DNA from: Anaerolineae bacterium
GTDB lineage: Bacteria; Chloroflexota; Anaerolineae; Aggregatilineales; Phototrophicaceae
Direction: 5' to 3'
DNA length: 64,000 nt
NCBI GenBank assembly: GCA_022843385.1
Contig: JALHNT010000019.1
Location: 62,001-126,000, forward strand
The position numbers and the translations under genes are program-made. The notes beneath the pieces were generated by a model, which ran no database searches, had not been told where the DNA came from, and saw nothing but the letters and a program-made list of their open reading frames with translations. The stretch's first letter is position 1; each line of letters opens with the position of its first letter. Below are positions 26,464 to 35,109 of the stretch, in pieces.

Positions 26464-27486
26464 ATGCTCACTGTTACAATTCAAACGGTAGCTGACTACG
26501 CGAAAGTTTCTCGCGCCACAGTTTCGCGTGTTCTCAACGATAACCCCACAGTGAACAGCGAAATACGCGACCGTGTGCTGGAAGCAGTACGCATCCTCGG
26601 CTATGAGCCCAATCGTGCTGCGCGCCGCCTGCGCAAGCCCAGCGATGATGTTATCGGAGTCATCATCTCTGACATTCAAAACCCGTATTTCACATCAGTG
26701 ATTCGCGGAATTGAAGATGCTGCCTATAGCCACAATATGAATATCCTGTTGTGTAATTCCGATGAAGACAGTGGGAAATTTCAGAAATATCTAAGGGTCT
26801 TACAGGCCGAATCGGTTGCAGGACTCATTGTGTCGCCCACCAGTGTCGAACGTGATCGCCAGGCTTTAGAGGACATTCAAGAGAAGGGGGTCCCGATTGT
26901 ACTGATTGATCGGGGAATCGAGTCGTTTGATACAATTGGTGTTGATAACGAAGATGGTGGATACCTCGCCACAAACCACATGCTTCAACAAGGGAGGCGG
27001 CGAATTGGAATTATCTATCCTGATGTTTCAACCTGTCACGCGCGCTATCGCGGATATGTCCGCGCTCTGACAGAAGCGGACATTGCGCTGGAACCTGCAC
27101 TGATTAAGATTGCCGATTATACTGCCCAGAGCGCTTACGATTATGCACGGGAACTGCTACATTTCATCCGTCCACCAGACGCGATATTCTCAGCCAATGA
27201 CCTAGTGACGTTGAGTGTGCTGCGTGCCTGTCGTGAACAAAAGATCAAGGTGCCTGAAGACATTGCTATTGTTGGCTTTGATGATATGCCCTGGTCAGAA
27301 GAGCTATATACTCCCCTAACCGTTATTGCCCAGCCCACCTACGAGATTGGCAAACAGGCTGTCCAGGTGTTGCGCCATCGCCTGGAAAATGGTCTTGCGC
27401 CTGCTCAGACGATAACATTATCTACTCGTCTGATTATGCGACAAAGTTCACAAGCGATCAGCGAAAGGAGTGCTACACCGAGATAG
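26464..27486 (+). CDS. LacI-family transcriptional regulator
   Basis: About 340 residues. The N-terminal helix-turn-helix and hinge are canonical: TIQTVADYAKVSRATVSRVL, followed by the NRAARRLRK hinge helix. Residues about 60-335 form the periplasmic-binding-protein-like effector domain (VIGVIISDIQNPYF; VGFDDMPWSE). Two adjacent ATGs, 26461 and 26464, are possible starts; the promoter excludes earlier ones. It probably represses itself and the divergent nagA-nagB-II pair, and possibly the sugar importer downstream. The effector may be GlcNAc-6-P or an imported oligosaccharide, inferred from context. Confidence 0.9.
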   Translation: MLTVTIQTVADYAKVSRATVSRVLNDNPTVNSEIRDRVLEAVRILGYEPNRAARRLRKPSDDVIGVIISDIQNPYFTSVIRGIEDAAYSHNMNILLCNSDEDSGKFQKYLRVLQAESVAGLIVSPTSVERDRQALEDIQEKGVPIVLIDRGIESFDTIGVDNEDGGYLATNHMLQQGRRRIGIIYPDVSTCHARYRGYVRALTEADIALEPALIKIADYTAQSAYDYARELLHFIRPPDAIFSANDLVTLSVLRACREQKIKVPEDIAIVGFDDMPWSEELYTPLTVIAQPTYEIGKQAVQVLRHRLENGLAPAQTITLSTRLIMRQSSQAISERSATPR

Positions 27487-27542
27487 ATTATCAAACAATT
27501 GAACATTCGCCTCTACCGAAACTATTGCTTAGGAGAAACGAT

Positions 27543-29225
27543 ATGTCCAACCGTAAAGTTTACCTGCTGGCAGTCCTGGCCGCGCTGGTGACCGTTCTCG
27601 GCTTCAGCGCAGTAGCCGCTCAGGATGGCACTTTCTTCGGCAAAACTGCTGCCGACCTTTTCCCAATCCCCGGCGTTGCTGCCAATGAGCAGGAACAACA
27701 ACTGGCTTTCCGGGCCCTTCTGAACGCCAATATTCCTGATGGACGAGCACTCGGTGAAGGCAAGACCATCACCATCGGCGTATTGGGTCAGGGTTCACGC
27801 GGTGGTATCTCGGGCACGGTTTATTTCTGGCGCAATGCGTTTGAAGCGGCCACTGGCGCGACACTGGAAATCGTGGAAGTCCCATACAATGAATTAGGTA
27901 CGACCATTCCAGCAGATTTCCTCACTGGTCAATACACTTATGACGCCTTCATCGCTGCAGCCTGGCAATATGGCGACTGGGTGAGCAACGAGTGGATTCA
28001 ACCCGTTGACCAGTGGATCACAGATGCTCGTTTCCCAACCTGGAGTCCAGACGATACAGCCGCCCCCTTCCGCGCACTCCTGCAATGGGGCGGCCAAACC
28101 TATGGCACACAGATGGATGGCGACGCGCAACTCTTCTACTATCGCAACGATATCCTGAGCGATCCGCAATGGCAGGAAGCCTTCAAGGCTGAAACCGGCA
28201 TGGATCTACCCAATCCCCCCACCACCTGGCAGCAAGTACTGGCGGTTACCAAGTTCTTCAATGGCAAGGACTGGAACGGCGATGGCGATCCCGATGACGG
28301 CATCAGCCTGCATCTGGCCGCTGGTGGTCAGGGTCACTGGCACTACGGTACGCTGGCTGCGGCATTTGCAGTCACACCTGCCGAAGGCGACGATCCGCGC
28401 AAAGTCACCAAGTACGACAATGTCTTCTACTTTGACCCGGATGATATGACTCCGCTCATCAATCAGCCCGGCCATGTCCGCGCTCTCGAATTCCTGAAAG
28501 AGCTGGCGGCGACCGGTCAGGAAGCCCAGTTCGGCTGGCAGTTGGGTGAAGCCTGGGATAACTTCCTGGGTGGCAATGCCATCGCCACCTTCTCCTGGGG
28601 CGATGTTGGCTCACTGTCACAAAATACTGATCGCTCGGTCATCAAGGGCAACCTCGGTGCCGCGGTTATTCCCTGTTCGGAAGAATGGTATGACCGTGAG
28701 ACCCAGCAATTCGTGACGGACAGCGCCAATCCCAACTGCGTTGGAAACACCACCGGCGGCTCGTGGCATCCGGTCCTGTCGGCCTTCAGCGATGAGCCGG
28801 AATTGACCTACTACTTCATGGCGCTGCTCGCCAACCCGACCATCAACTTCTACAATGCCACCACTGGCTGGCAAGGTATCGATCCGTGCTGCACCTACCA
28901 ACTGTACGCTCCACGTGGCAGCGCGACTTCGGAGGACTATACTGCAGTTGGCTTCGACGCCGGTGACATGGAACGCTACATCAATTCCTATGGTTCCAAC
29001 GTCTATGACAAGACCACTTATCTGACCTATCTCCGCATCCCCGGCACCCTGGAGTATCTCCAGGAATCACTGGACATCCGTCTCTCTGAAGCGATGACCG
29101 ATCAGTTGACACCGCAGGCAGCACTCGATGCTGCGGCTGCCGACTGGGAGCGCGTCACGGATGATCTGGGACGCGAAAGCCAGCTCCAAATCTACCAGCA
29201 AGCGATTGGCTACGTACCAAGCTAA
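27543..29225 (+). CDS. Carbohydrate ABC transporter substrate-binding protein (family 1)
   Basis: A 560-residue secreted binding protein. The signal peptide is clear (KVYLLAVLAALVTVLGFSAVAAQ, cleavage near AAQDG). It is longer than typical family 1 proteins (about 420), with extra N-terminal and C-terminal segments. Features include a DAFIAAAWQYGDWV strand, the YYRNDIL segment and FSWGDVGSL. TTAGGAGA lies 6 nt before ATG 27543, which decides the start. It stands between the LacI regulator and two permeases in a GlcNAc-type cluster, so the ligand is probably an amino-sugar oligosaccharide (inference). Confidence 0.88.
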   Translation: MSNRKVYLLAVLAALVTVLGFSAVAAQDGTFFGKTAADLFPIPGVAANEQEQQLAFRALLNANIPDGRALGEGKTITIGVLGQGSRGGISGTVYFWRNAFEAATGATLEIVEVPYNELGTTIPADFLTGQYTYDAFIAAAWQYGDWVSNEWIQPVDQWITDARFPTWSPDDTAAPFRALLQWGGQTYGTQMDGDAQLFYYRNDILSDPQWQEAFKAETGMDLPNPPTTWQQVLAVTKFFNGKDWNGDGDPDDGISLHLAAGGQGHWHYGTLAAAFAVTPAEGDDPRKVTKYDNVFYFDPDDMTPLINQPGHVRALEFLKELAATGQEAQFGWQLGEAWDNFLGGNAIATFSWGDVGSLSQNTDRSVIKGNLGAAVIPCSEEWYDRETQQFVTDSANPNCVGNTTGGSWHPVLSAFSDEPELTYYFMALLANPTINFYNATTGWQGIDPCCTYQLYAPRGSATSEDYTAVGFDAGDMERYINSYGSNVYDKTTYLTYLRIPGTLEYLQESLDIRLSEAMTDQLTPQAALDAAAADWERVTDDLGRESQLQIYQQAIGYVPS

Positions 29226-29244
29226 TCGTCCTAGCAGATCATTT

Positions 29245-29270
29245 GTAGGGACATCGCAAGGTGTCCCTAC
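29245..29270 (+). terminator. Intra-operon hairpin after the sugar-binding protein gene
   Basis: A perfect 9-bp stem GTAGGGACA / TGTCCCTAC with an 8-nt loop, 20 nt past the stop and without a long T run. Placement suggests partial termination or protection of the upstream mRNA. Confidence 0.5.
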
Positions 29271-29309
29271 CCTTTCATTGGACAAGTAAACTTTTTACGG
29301 GATTGTCTT

Positions 29310-30188
29310 ATGGGAAAAAGTCGCGCCAAGTATTTTTTTCTCCTGCCAGGGGTGATCTGGGTATTGGCATTCACGGTATTCCCGCTGGTCTATTCACTTT
29401 ACTTGAGTACCACCAATTTTCGTATGGGTCGAGATCCGAGCTTCGTGGGATTGCAGAACTACGCGGAAATTCTAGGCCTGGATGGCAATGGTGGGGATGA
29501 GAAAGCGCGGAACACGGCTGGCTTCAGCCTGTTTCTGACAGTGGGCAGCACAACGCTCACGCTCGTATTCGGCACTTTTGTCGCCTGGATATTCAACCAC
29601 GATCTCCCATTCCTGCGGCAGATGCGCGCCATCATTACTATGCCGTTGTTTGCGGCACCCATAGCTGTCGGCTTTTTGGGTGTAGTCATCTTTAACGAAA
29701 CAAATGGCCCCATCAACAACATCCTGCAAGGAATTGGCTTGGGACGGGTTCAATGGATCATTGATCCCTGGGGAGCGCGCTTTGCCGTGCTGCTGACCGA
29801 TGTCTGGCAGTGGACACCCTTCGTCTTCATTATCGTCCTGGCAGCCATGCAGGGTATTCCCGACGATCTCTATGAGTCAGCCCGGTTGGATACCAAATCC
29901 AACTGGACACTTTTTCGCTTCATCACCATGCCGCTGATCGCGCCTGCCCTGGGAACCGTGTTTCTGCTCCGTCTGGTCGAGACCATCAAGATTCTGGATA
30001 TTCCGACCACCTTAACTCGTGGTGGGCCGGGACAGATAACCCAGACGTATACCTTCTACATCTATGAAACAGGGTTGCGCGGCAGCTTCCAATTGGGCGA
30101 TGCTTCGGCCCTTTCCTATCTGGTTGTCATCGTTGCCATCGTGATCTCGACTATATATTTCTCGCGTGTTCGCGCGCGCTTCGAATAA
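29310..30188 (+). CDS. Carbohydrate ABC transporter permease, MalF/UgpA-like
   Basis: A 292-residue integral membrane permease with six predicted transmembrane segments, the first at KYFFLLPGVIWVLAFTVFP. The EAA loop that docks to the ATPase is recognisable (LYESARLDTKSNWTLFRFIT). FVGLQNYAEIL after the first helix is typical of MalF-like sugar permeases. No ATPase gene is present; a shared MsiK-type ATPase encoded elsewhere is the usual solution in such organisms. Confidence 0.9.
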   Translation: MGKSRAKYFFLLPGVIWVLAFTVFPLVYSLYLSTTNFRMGRDPSFVGLQNYAEILGLDGNGGDEKARNTAGFSLFLTVGSTTLTLVFGTFVAWIFNHDLPFLRQMRAIITMPLFAAPIAVGFLGVVIFNETNGPINNILQGIGLGRVQWIIDPWGARFAVLLTDVWQWTPFVFIIVLAAMQGIPDDLYESARLDTKSNWTLFRFITMPLIAPALGTVFLLRLVETIKILDIPTTLTRGGPGQITQTYTFYIYETGLRGSFQLGDASALSYLVVIVAIVISTIYFSRVRARFE

Positions 30189-30210
30189 GCTTCAGGCGGA
30201 GGATTGCTCT

Positions 30211-31113
30211 ATGTCCAGCATCAGCCAGGCATCAGCCTCAGCGGCGAACACCCGTGAGCAAAAGGTGGTTGTGTCAAACCCACGACGGCGCGGCCAAATC
30301 GGGATCATTCTGCTCGCGCTTATCTGTACCTTTATTGCCATTGGTCCTTTTCTCTATGCATTGACAACATCCTTCAAGACCCAACTCGACTCGATTGACG
30401 GAACCGTTTTTCCCTGGATTCAATATCAGCCGACACTGCTCAACTGGCAGCAGGAGTTTGTCTCCGGTGGTGCGGAAACGTTCAAGGCGCTCCGCAACAG
30501 CGCCTTGATTTCGCTTGGATCAACCCTGCTGGCGACCACGCTCGGGACTCTGGCAGGTTATGGATTGGCGCGCTTCAAATACGGAGCTGGCAATAAGAAC
30601 ATCGTGTCCTGGTTTCTGTCGCAGCGGTTCTTGCCACCGATTGCTACCGTCATTCCGTTCATCCTGTTATTCCGCGACCTCAAACTGCTTGATACCCTTC
30701 AAGGGATGATTATCGTCAACACCACCTTTACCCTGCCCTTCGCTGTGCTGATTATGCGGGATTACTTTGCCGATTTTCCAGCAGAGTTGCGTGAGGCAGC
30801 GTTGGTCGATGGTGCGAGCGAATTCCAGACGTTCTGGCGCATTGCTTTGCCAATTGCCACGCCAGCCCTGGTGGCTGCGGTCATCATCTGCTTCACCTTC
30901 TCGTGGAATGAGTATCTGTTTGCCAGCGTGCTGACCAATCGCGAGTGGAAACCCTATCCGATGATGGTCGCCGGTACCGACTCGGTGCGCGGAATCATGT
31001 TCAATTTTGTCTCTACACGCATGATTATTGCGGTAGCGCTGCCAGTTGTCCTTTCGCTGCTGGTTCAGCGCTTCATCGTGCGCGGCCTGACGTTTGGTGC
31101 CGTTAAGGGATAG
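30211..31113 (+). CDS. Carbohydrate ABC transporter permease, MalG/UgpE-like
   Basis: The second permease of the amino-sugar-type importer, 300 residues with six hydrophobic segments. The EAA loop reads LREAALVDGASEFQTFWRIA, and the C-terminus ends LTFGAVKG, as in MalG relatives. ATG 30211 has GGAGG 8 nt upstream and follows the MalF-like gene by 22 nt; the longer frame would overlap that gene without a ribosome-binding site. An unrelated duplicated module and a MITE separate it from the GH20 gene. Confidence 0.9.
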   Translation: MSSISQASASAANTREQKVVVSNPRRRGQIGIILLALICTFIAIGPFLYALTTSFKTQLDSIDGTVFPWIQYQPTLLNWQQEFVSGGAETFKALRNSALISLGSTLLATTLGTLAGYGLARFKYGAGNKNIVSWFLSQRFLPPIATVIPFILLFRDLKLLDTLQGMIIVNTTFTLPFAVLIMRDYFADFPAELREAALVDGASEFQTFWRIALPIATPALVAAVIICFTFSWNEYLFASVLTNREWKPYPMMVAGTDSVRGIMFNFVSTRMIIAVALPVVLSLLVQRFIVRGLTFGAVKG

Positions 31114-31118
31114 CTAGT

Positions 31119-31382
31119 TCACGCAAAAATTTCAATTGTGCAGTTTTCCCGCCGAATGTGCAGGCGAATAGACGTGAGTTTGGCGCAGAAGTGCGAAAAA
31201 TCGCAGCGCTCAAGCTCGGCTGTTGTCGTCATGTGCAGCATCCATACGAGAGCCAGTCGCCGCTGCATTTTGTTTTGCGGTTGTTTGGCAGGAATACGAG
31301 ACGCAACCGCCGGAGCGATCTGCCTGTGAGATGAAGGTTGACACAAAGTAACAGGAACGAAAAAGGGGTTTAGGTTGAACAT
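31119..31382 (-). CDS. Possible leaderless gene in duplicated module, copy B
   Basis: An 87-codon frame, counterpart of 5072-5557. The ATG at 31382 lies at the predicted +1 of the adjacent promoter, the same geometry as copy A. Conserved elements are RR at 41-42, MLH near 48, TTAE, and RLHIRRE at about 73-79; then the copies diverge and this frame stops. It points against the flanking plus-strand genes. I do not recognise a family, and a noncoding RNA from the same promoter is an equal possibility. Confidence 0.3.
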   Translation of the reverse strand: MFNLNPFFVPVTLCQPSSHRQIAPAVASRIPAKQPQNKMQRRLALVWMLHMTTTAELERCDFSHFCAKLTSIRLHIRRENCTIEIFA

Positions 31383-31417
31383 ATTTCAAGTATAAATCAG
31401 AATATATGTTCTGTCAA
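31144..31417 (-). repeat. Dispersed homologous module, copy B (partner at 5317-5592)
   Basis: Homologous to 5317-5592 in the same orientation, sharing the block that begins TTCCCGCCGAATGTG, the TGTGCAGCAT block and the promoter-operator segment. It begins about 30 nt after the permease stop, runs antisense to the local genes, and its promoter end lies 9 nt from a MITE. Confidence 0.65.
31389..31417 (-). promoter_or_regulatory. Promoter with palindromic operator in the spacer, copy B
   Basis: On the minus strand: TTGACA (31412-31417), 17-nt spacer, TATACT (31389-31394). The palindrome CAGAA-N6-TTCTG lies between -35 and -10 at the same place as in copy A, with the same deviation from a GAAC-N4-GTTC box. 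Conservation of promoter and operator in two otherwise diverged copies argues for function. Confidence 0.65.
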
Positions 31418-31425
31418 GAATCCTG

Positions 31426-31532
31426 GCAACGAACGGGTGCATTTCACTTTGGTGCACTCGTACCTATAGTTTTGGCTTGAGACTTTTCATCGAGCGAGTT
31501 TTGCACGAACTTGAAATGCACCCGCAACGAAC
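31426..31532 (+). mobile_element. 89-bp MITE-like element with 9-bp target duplication
   Basis: Terminal inverted repeats GGGTGCATTTCA (31435-31446) and TGAAATGCACCC (31512-31523) are perfect and extend imperfectly inward through a GTGCA...CTCG segment to nearly 30 bp. Both sides are flanked by the direct repeat GCAACGAAC (31426-31434 and 31524-31532), the expected footprint of transposition. The element is too short to encode anything and must have been moved by a transposase encoded elsewhere; I cannot assign the IS family. Confidence 0.8.
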
Positions 31533-31645
31533 TTTGCCATAGCCTAACCACATCACCTTGATGCGCAAGTCTGCTGGAGCCATCGAACATGGCGATTTTA
31601 GGTCGTCCTCGTTACACTTGATCCGTACCAGAAAGAAATCACGTC

Positions 31646-33502
31646 ATGCCCAAACCAAGCCTGTTACCCTTACCACGCGAACTTAAAGTGGAACCCGGCT
31701 TCCTCACAATCGGTCAGCCCAGTCTGCATTCATCGCCATCGCTCGCATTCGAGACGCAATTACTGCTGACTGAACTTGAGCGTTACACCAACAACTCGTG
31801 GTCAACAAGCAGTGATGCTTCCCTTGCCACCGTGCAGTTATGGCTCGAAGAACAGCATCCCCATCCACAAGGATACCAACTGGTCGTCAGCAGCACTCAG
31901 GTTGTCATCCGCGCCGGCGATGCAGCCGGTATATTCTATGGGGTGTGTACACTGCGCCAGTTGTTGCAACAATATGGGAATGCCCTGCCCTGCCTGACCA
32001 TTCACGACTGGCCGGATTATCCCAATCGTGGCGTCATGCTCGACATCAGCCGGGACAAAGTACCCACGCTTGCGACCACCCTGGCGCTAGTGGATCGACT
32101 GGCATCCTGGAAGATCAATCAGGTCCAGCTTTACATGGAACACACCTTCGCCTACCCCAATCACCCGGAAGTGTGGGCCGATGCCTCACCGTTCACCCCA
32201 GCCGATATTCAGCAGTTAGATGCCTACTGTCGTGAACGACACATTGAGCTGCTGCCCAACCAGAACAGCCTGGGTCACATGGAACGCTGGCTCAAACACC
32301 CGCGCTATCATGATCTGGCCGAATGTCCCGATGGTTTTGAACCGTCCTGGGGCGGCCATAGCCCGCCGACCACGCTGAATCCACTTGACCCGCGCAGCCT
32401 GGAATTGATCGTCGGAATGTACGATCAACTGCTGCCAAACTTCTCCAGCAAAGTCATCAATGTTGGCGGTGACGAACCCTGGGAGCTGGGAAAAGGCCAC
32501 AGTCGCGAAGCCGTTGAACAACGGGGCGGTGAGGTCTATCTGGAGTACCTGCTCAAACTCTATGACAAAGTTACCGAGCGCGGGCGCAAGATGCAATTCT
32601 GGGCCGACATCATCCTGCATTATCCGGCGCTGGTTCCCCGCATCCCACGCGATGTAACGCCGATGTTGTGGTGGTACGAGGGAGGCGAGGCGGCAGCCCA
32701 GCAGTGGCAGGCATGGTGCCAGATCATGAAGGACGTGGGTATTCCCTTCTATGTCTGCCCCGGCACCTCAAGCTGGAACAGCCTGATCGGACGCACCGAC
32801 AACGCGCTGGATAACATTGGCACCGCTGCCCGAACCGGCTTGCAATATGGTGCGATCGGCCTGTTGAACACCGACTGGGGAGATAATCACCACTGGCAGC
32901 CGATTGCCATCAGCGAACTGGGACTGGCTTATGGCGCTGCCGTCAGTTGGTGTGTGGAAGCCAATGAGTCGATTGACTTGCCCGATGCGCTGAATCGCTT
33001 CGTCTTCCAGGATGACGCAAACCTCATCGGTCAACTGGTTTACGATCTGGGAAATCTGTACAAGGTGGTTGGCCCAGAGCATGTCAACGGTCAGATTCTG
33101 GCTTACACCCTCCAATTCGCTGAAGCCGAGATGGATAAGCGCCTCCAGCTCTACATCGCCTGGGGCAGCGGTGAACCTGATTTCAGCCCATCCACACTCA
33201 GAAAAGTAATCGACGCGCTTGACAAAGCGATTGCTCAACTGGAACGCACACAATTGCAACGACCAGATGCAGACCAGGTGGTGAGGGAAATCCGGCACAC
33301 GGCTTCGCTGGTACGGCACTCCACTCGACGCTGGCTGTTGCTCAAGGGCGAACCGAGTCACACGCGGGCGCAACTTCTCAGCGAGCTTGAAAGCTTGATC
33401 GAAGAGCAGCAGCGTATTTGGCTGGCGCGTAATCGTCCGGGTGGACTGGAGGATAGTCTTGAAGCATTTAGTCCATTGCTCAGTGATTATCGGCGCATCT
33501 AG
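31646..33502 (+). CDS. Glycoside hydrolase family 20, beta-N-acetylhexosaminidase-like
   Basis: 618 residues without a signal peptide, so probably cytoplasmic and acting on imported oligosaccharides. The N-terminal GH20 accessory domain (about 1-115) leads into the TIM barrel with RGVMLDISRDKVPT, NQVQLYMEHTFAYP and the catalytic Asp-Glu pair in INVGGDEPWELG. Residues about 520-610 form a helical tail. Terminal GlcNAc or GalNAc release fits the upstream importer and the nagA/nagB-II pair. It leads a plus-strand run with iolB, a metallo-hydrolase, iolD and iolG (gaps of 11-34 nt). Confidence 0.88.
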   Translation: MPKPSLLPLPRELKVEPGFLTIGQPSLHSSPSLAFETQLLLTELERYTNNSWSTSSDASLATVQLWLEEQHPHPQGYQLVVSSTQVVIRAGDAAGIFYGVCTLRQLLQQYGNALPCLTIHDWPDYPNRGVMLDISRDKVPTLATTLALVDRLASWKINQVQLYMEHTFAYPNHPEVWADASPFTPADIQQLDAYCRERHIELLPNQNSLGHMERWLKHPRYHDLAECPDGFEPSWGGHSPPTTLNPLDPRSLELIVGMYDQLLPNFSSKVINVGGDEPWELGKGHSREAVEQRGGEVYLEYLLKLYDKVTERGRKMQFWADIILHYPALVPRIPRDVTPMLWWYEGGEAAAQQWQAWCQIMKDVGIPFYVCPGTSSWNSLIGRTDNALDNIGTAARTGLQYGAIGLLNTDWGDNHHWQPIAISELGLAYGAAVSWCVEANESIDLPDALNRFVFQDDANLIGQLVYDLGNLYKVVGPEHVNGQILAYTLQFAEAEMDKRLQLYIAWGSGEPDFSPSTLRKVIDALDKAIAQLERTQLQRPDADQVVREIRHTASLVRHSTRRWLLLKGEPSHTRAQLLSELESLIEEQQRIWLARNRPGGLEDSLEAFSPLLSDYRRI

Positions 33503-33536
33503 ACGCTTCAATCATGCGAGGTACTGAAGGATAGGT

Positions 33537-34403
33537 ATGAAATACACATCAGAAACCATGCTGATCCGTTCTCAGGATCGTGGCACAGCCGGAGTTTTTG
33601 CGTCGGTCACGGCTGAACAGGCCGGTTGGGATTATCTGAACATGGCAGCGCGGCGCATGAACGCCGGTGAGCGCTGGCAGGGCCATACGCAGGATTACGA
33701 GTACGGGCATGTCATTCTGGGGGGACGTTGCAACATCCGCAGCAGCGCCGGTGACTTCCTGAACGTCGGTCGGCGGCCTCATGTATTCGCCGGCAAACCA
33801 TATGCTGTTTACCTCTCACGTCATACTGACTTTGAGATCGAAGCGTTGACGGATGGCCTGGAGATTTCTTCCTGCTGGGTTGCCACCGACCAGGATCATC
33901 CGGCACAGTTGGTGACACCAGAAACCAGCACCGTCGAGATGCGCGGTGGCGCTAATGCATCGCGCCAGATCAACAGCATTTTCCCCCCAGGTTTCGACTG
34001 TCACCGATTGGTTTGTGTGGAGGTCTACACCCCGGGCGGAAACTGGTCCAGCTACCCGCCCCACAAACATGATGTGCATCGGGTTGACAACAACGGGATT
34101 ATTCTCGAAGCCGATCTGGAAGAGATCTATTTTTACAAAATTGACAGACCAGAGGGGTACGCCTATCAGAGAGTGTATACCGATGATCGTCATATTGATG
34201 CTGTGATGATGGCGCAGCATCACGATATGGTGCTGGTGCCAGAGGGCTACCATCCAGTCGTCAGCGCCTATGGTTACACAACCTATTATCTCAACTGGCT
34301 GGCAGGGTCAGCCCAGTCATTAGCCAATGTCGATGATCCAGCACACGCCTGGGTGAAAAGCACCTGGACATCGATTGACCCGCGCCTGCCAATCGTATCT
34401 TAA
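33537..34403 (+). CDS. iolB: 5-deoxy-glucuronate isomerase
   Basis: A 288-residue bicupin enzyme of myo-inositol catabolism that converts 5-deoxy-glucuronate to 2-deoxy-5-keto-gluconate. Family hallmarks are RGGANASRQINSIFP, the metal-binding SYPPHKHDVHR, LEEIYFYKIDRPEGYA, and MVLVPEGYHPV. Length fits the family. AAGGATAGG lies ahead of the ATG. It works directly after IolD in the pathway; IolC, IolJ, IolA and IolE genes are not in the window. Confidence 0.92.
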   Translation: MKYTSETMLIRSQDRGTAGVFASVTAEQAGWDYLNMAARRMNAGERWQGHTQDYEYGHVILGGRCNIRSSAGDFLNVGRRPHVFAGKPYAVYLSRHTDFEIEALTDGLEISSCWVATDQDHPAQLVTPETSTVEMRGGANASRQINSIFPPGFDCHRLVCVEVYTPGGNWSSYPPHKHDVHRVDNNGIILEADLEEIYFYKIDRPEGYAYQRVYTDDRHIDAVMMAQHHDMVLVPEGYHPVVSAYGYTTYYLNWLAGSAQSLANVDDPAHAWVKSTWTSIDPRLPIVS

Positions 34404-34417
34404 CAGGAGAGCAATGC

Positions 34418-35095
34418 ATGAAGATCAAATGGTACGGACATGCTGCCTTCCGCATCACCTCCGACTCAGGCCGCGCCATCATTACCGATCCCTACACGCC
34501 GGCCACATCAGGTTACGAGCCGATCAACGAAACCGCCGACATCGTCATCATCTCCTCAGATAACGACAGCTACCACTGCCGGGCAGACCTCATCCCCGGC
34601 GATCCAATTGTCGTTAATGCGCTGGCGCTGGCGAATGATGGCGGCTATAGCGTTGTCAGAAACATTCCTATCCAGGCCATTCAGGCCATGGAAGCGCTCA
34701 ATCATCGTGAACATGACCCCGACCAAAATGGTCTGTATCGCTTGGAAGTGGATGGCATTCACATCGGTCACATGGGCGATGTTGGCAATCCATTGACCGA
34801 AGACCAACTGCGATTCTATGCGGGGATCGACATCCTTCTGGCACTGGCCGGTGGTCATCCCACCATTGCGCTCGACGATCTGAAGACGGTCATTGATCGT
34901 GTGCAGCCGCGACTGGTGATCCCGATGCACTTCCGCACTCTGCGCTACCGCCCGCGCAATACATTCTGGATACAATCATTTCTGAATTACTTTGCTCCAG
35001 AAGGTGTTGACTTTCCCTGCACCACCGAAATTGAAATCAGCAAAGATCAGTTGCCGCCCAAAACACGCATCATGGTGCTGACGCACGCCTGTTAG
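34418..35095 (+). CDS. UlaG-like MBL-fold hydrolase with altered metal motif
   Basis: A 225-residue metallo-beta-lactamase-fold protein of the UlaG/Lactamase_B_3 type: KWYGHAAFRI start, ITDPYTP, then HIGHMGDVGN, and IPMHFRTLRYRP near the end. The motif that should read HxHxDH is instead SSDNDSYH, so most first-site metal ligands are missing and activity is uncertain. It sits between iolB and iolD with short gaps and its own AGGAGAG ribosome-binding site, so it probably belongs to the inositol transcript. A lactonase-like or purely regulatory role is conceivable but not shown. Confidence 0.8.
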   Translation: MKIKWYGHAAFRITSDSGRAIITDPYTPATSGYEPINETADIVIISSDNDSYHCRADLIPGDPIVVNALALANDGGYSVVRNIPIQAIQAMEALNHREHDPDQNGLYRLEVDGIHIGHMGDVGNPLTEDQLRFYAGIDILLALAGGHPTIALDDLKTVIDRVQPRLVIPMHFRTLRYRPRNTFWIQSFLNYFAPEGVDFPCTTEIEISKDQLPPKTRIMVLTHAC

Positions 35096-35109
35096 AAAAG
35101 GACTTCTTG

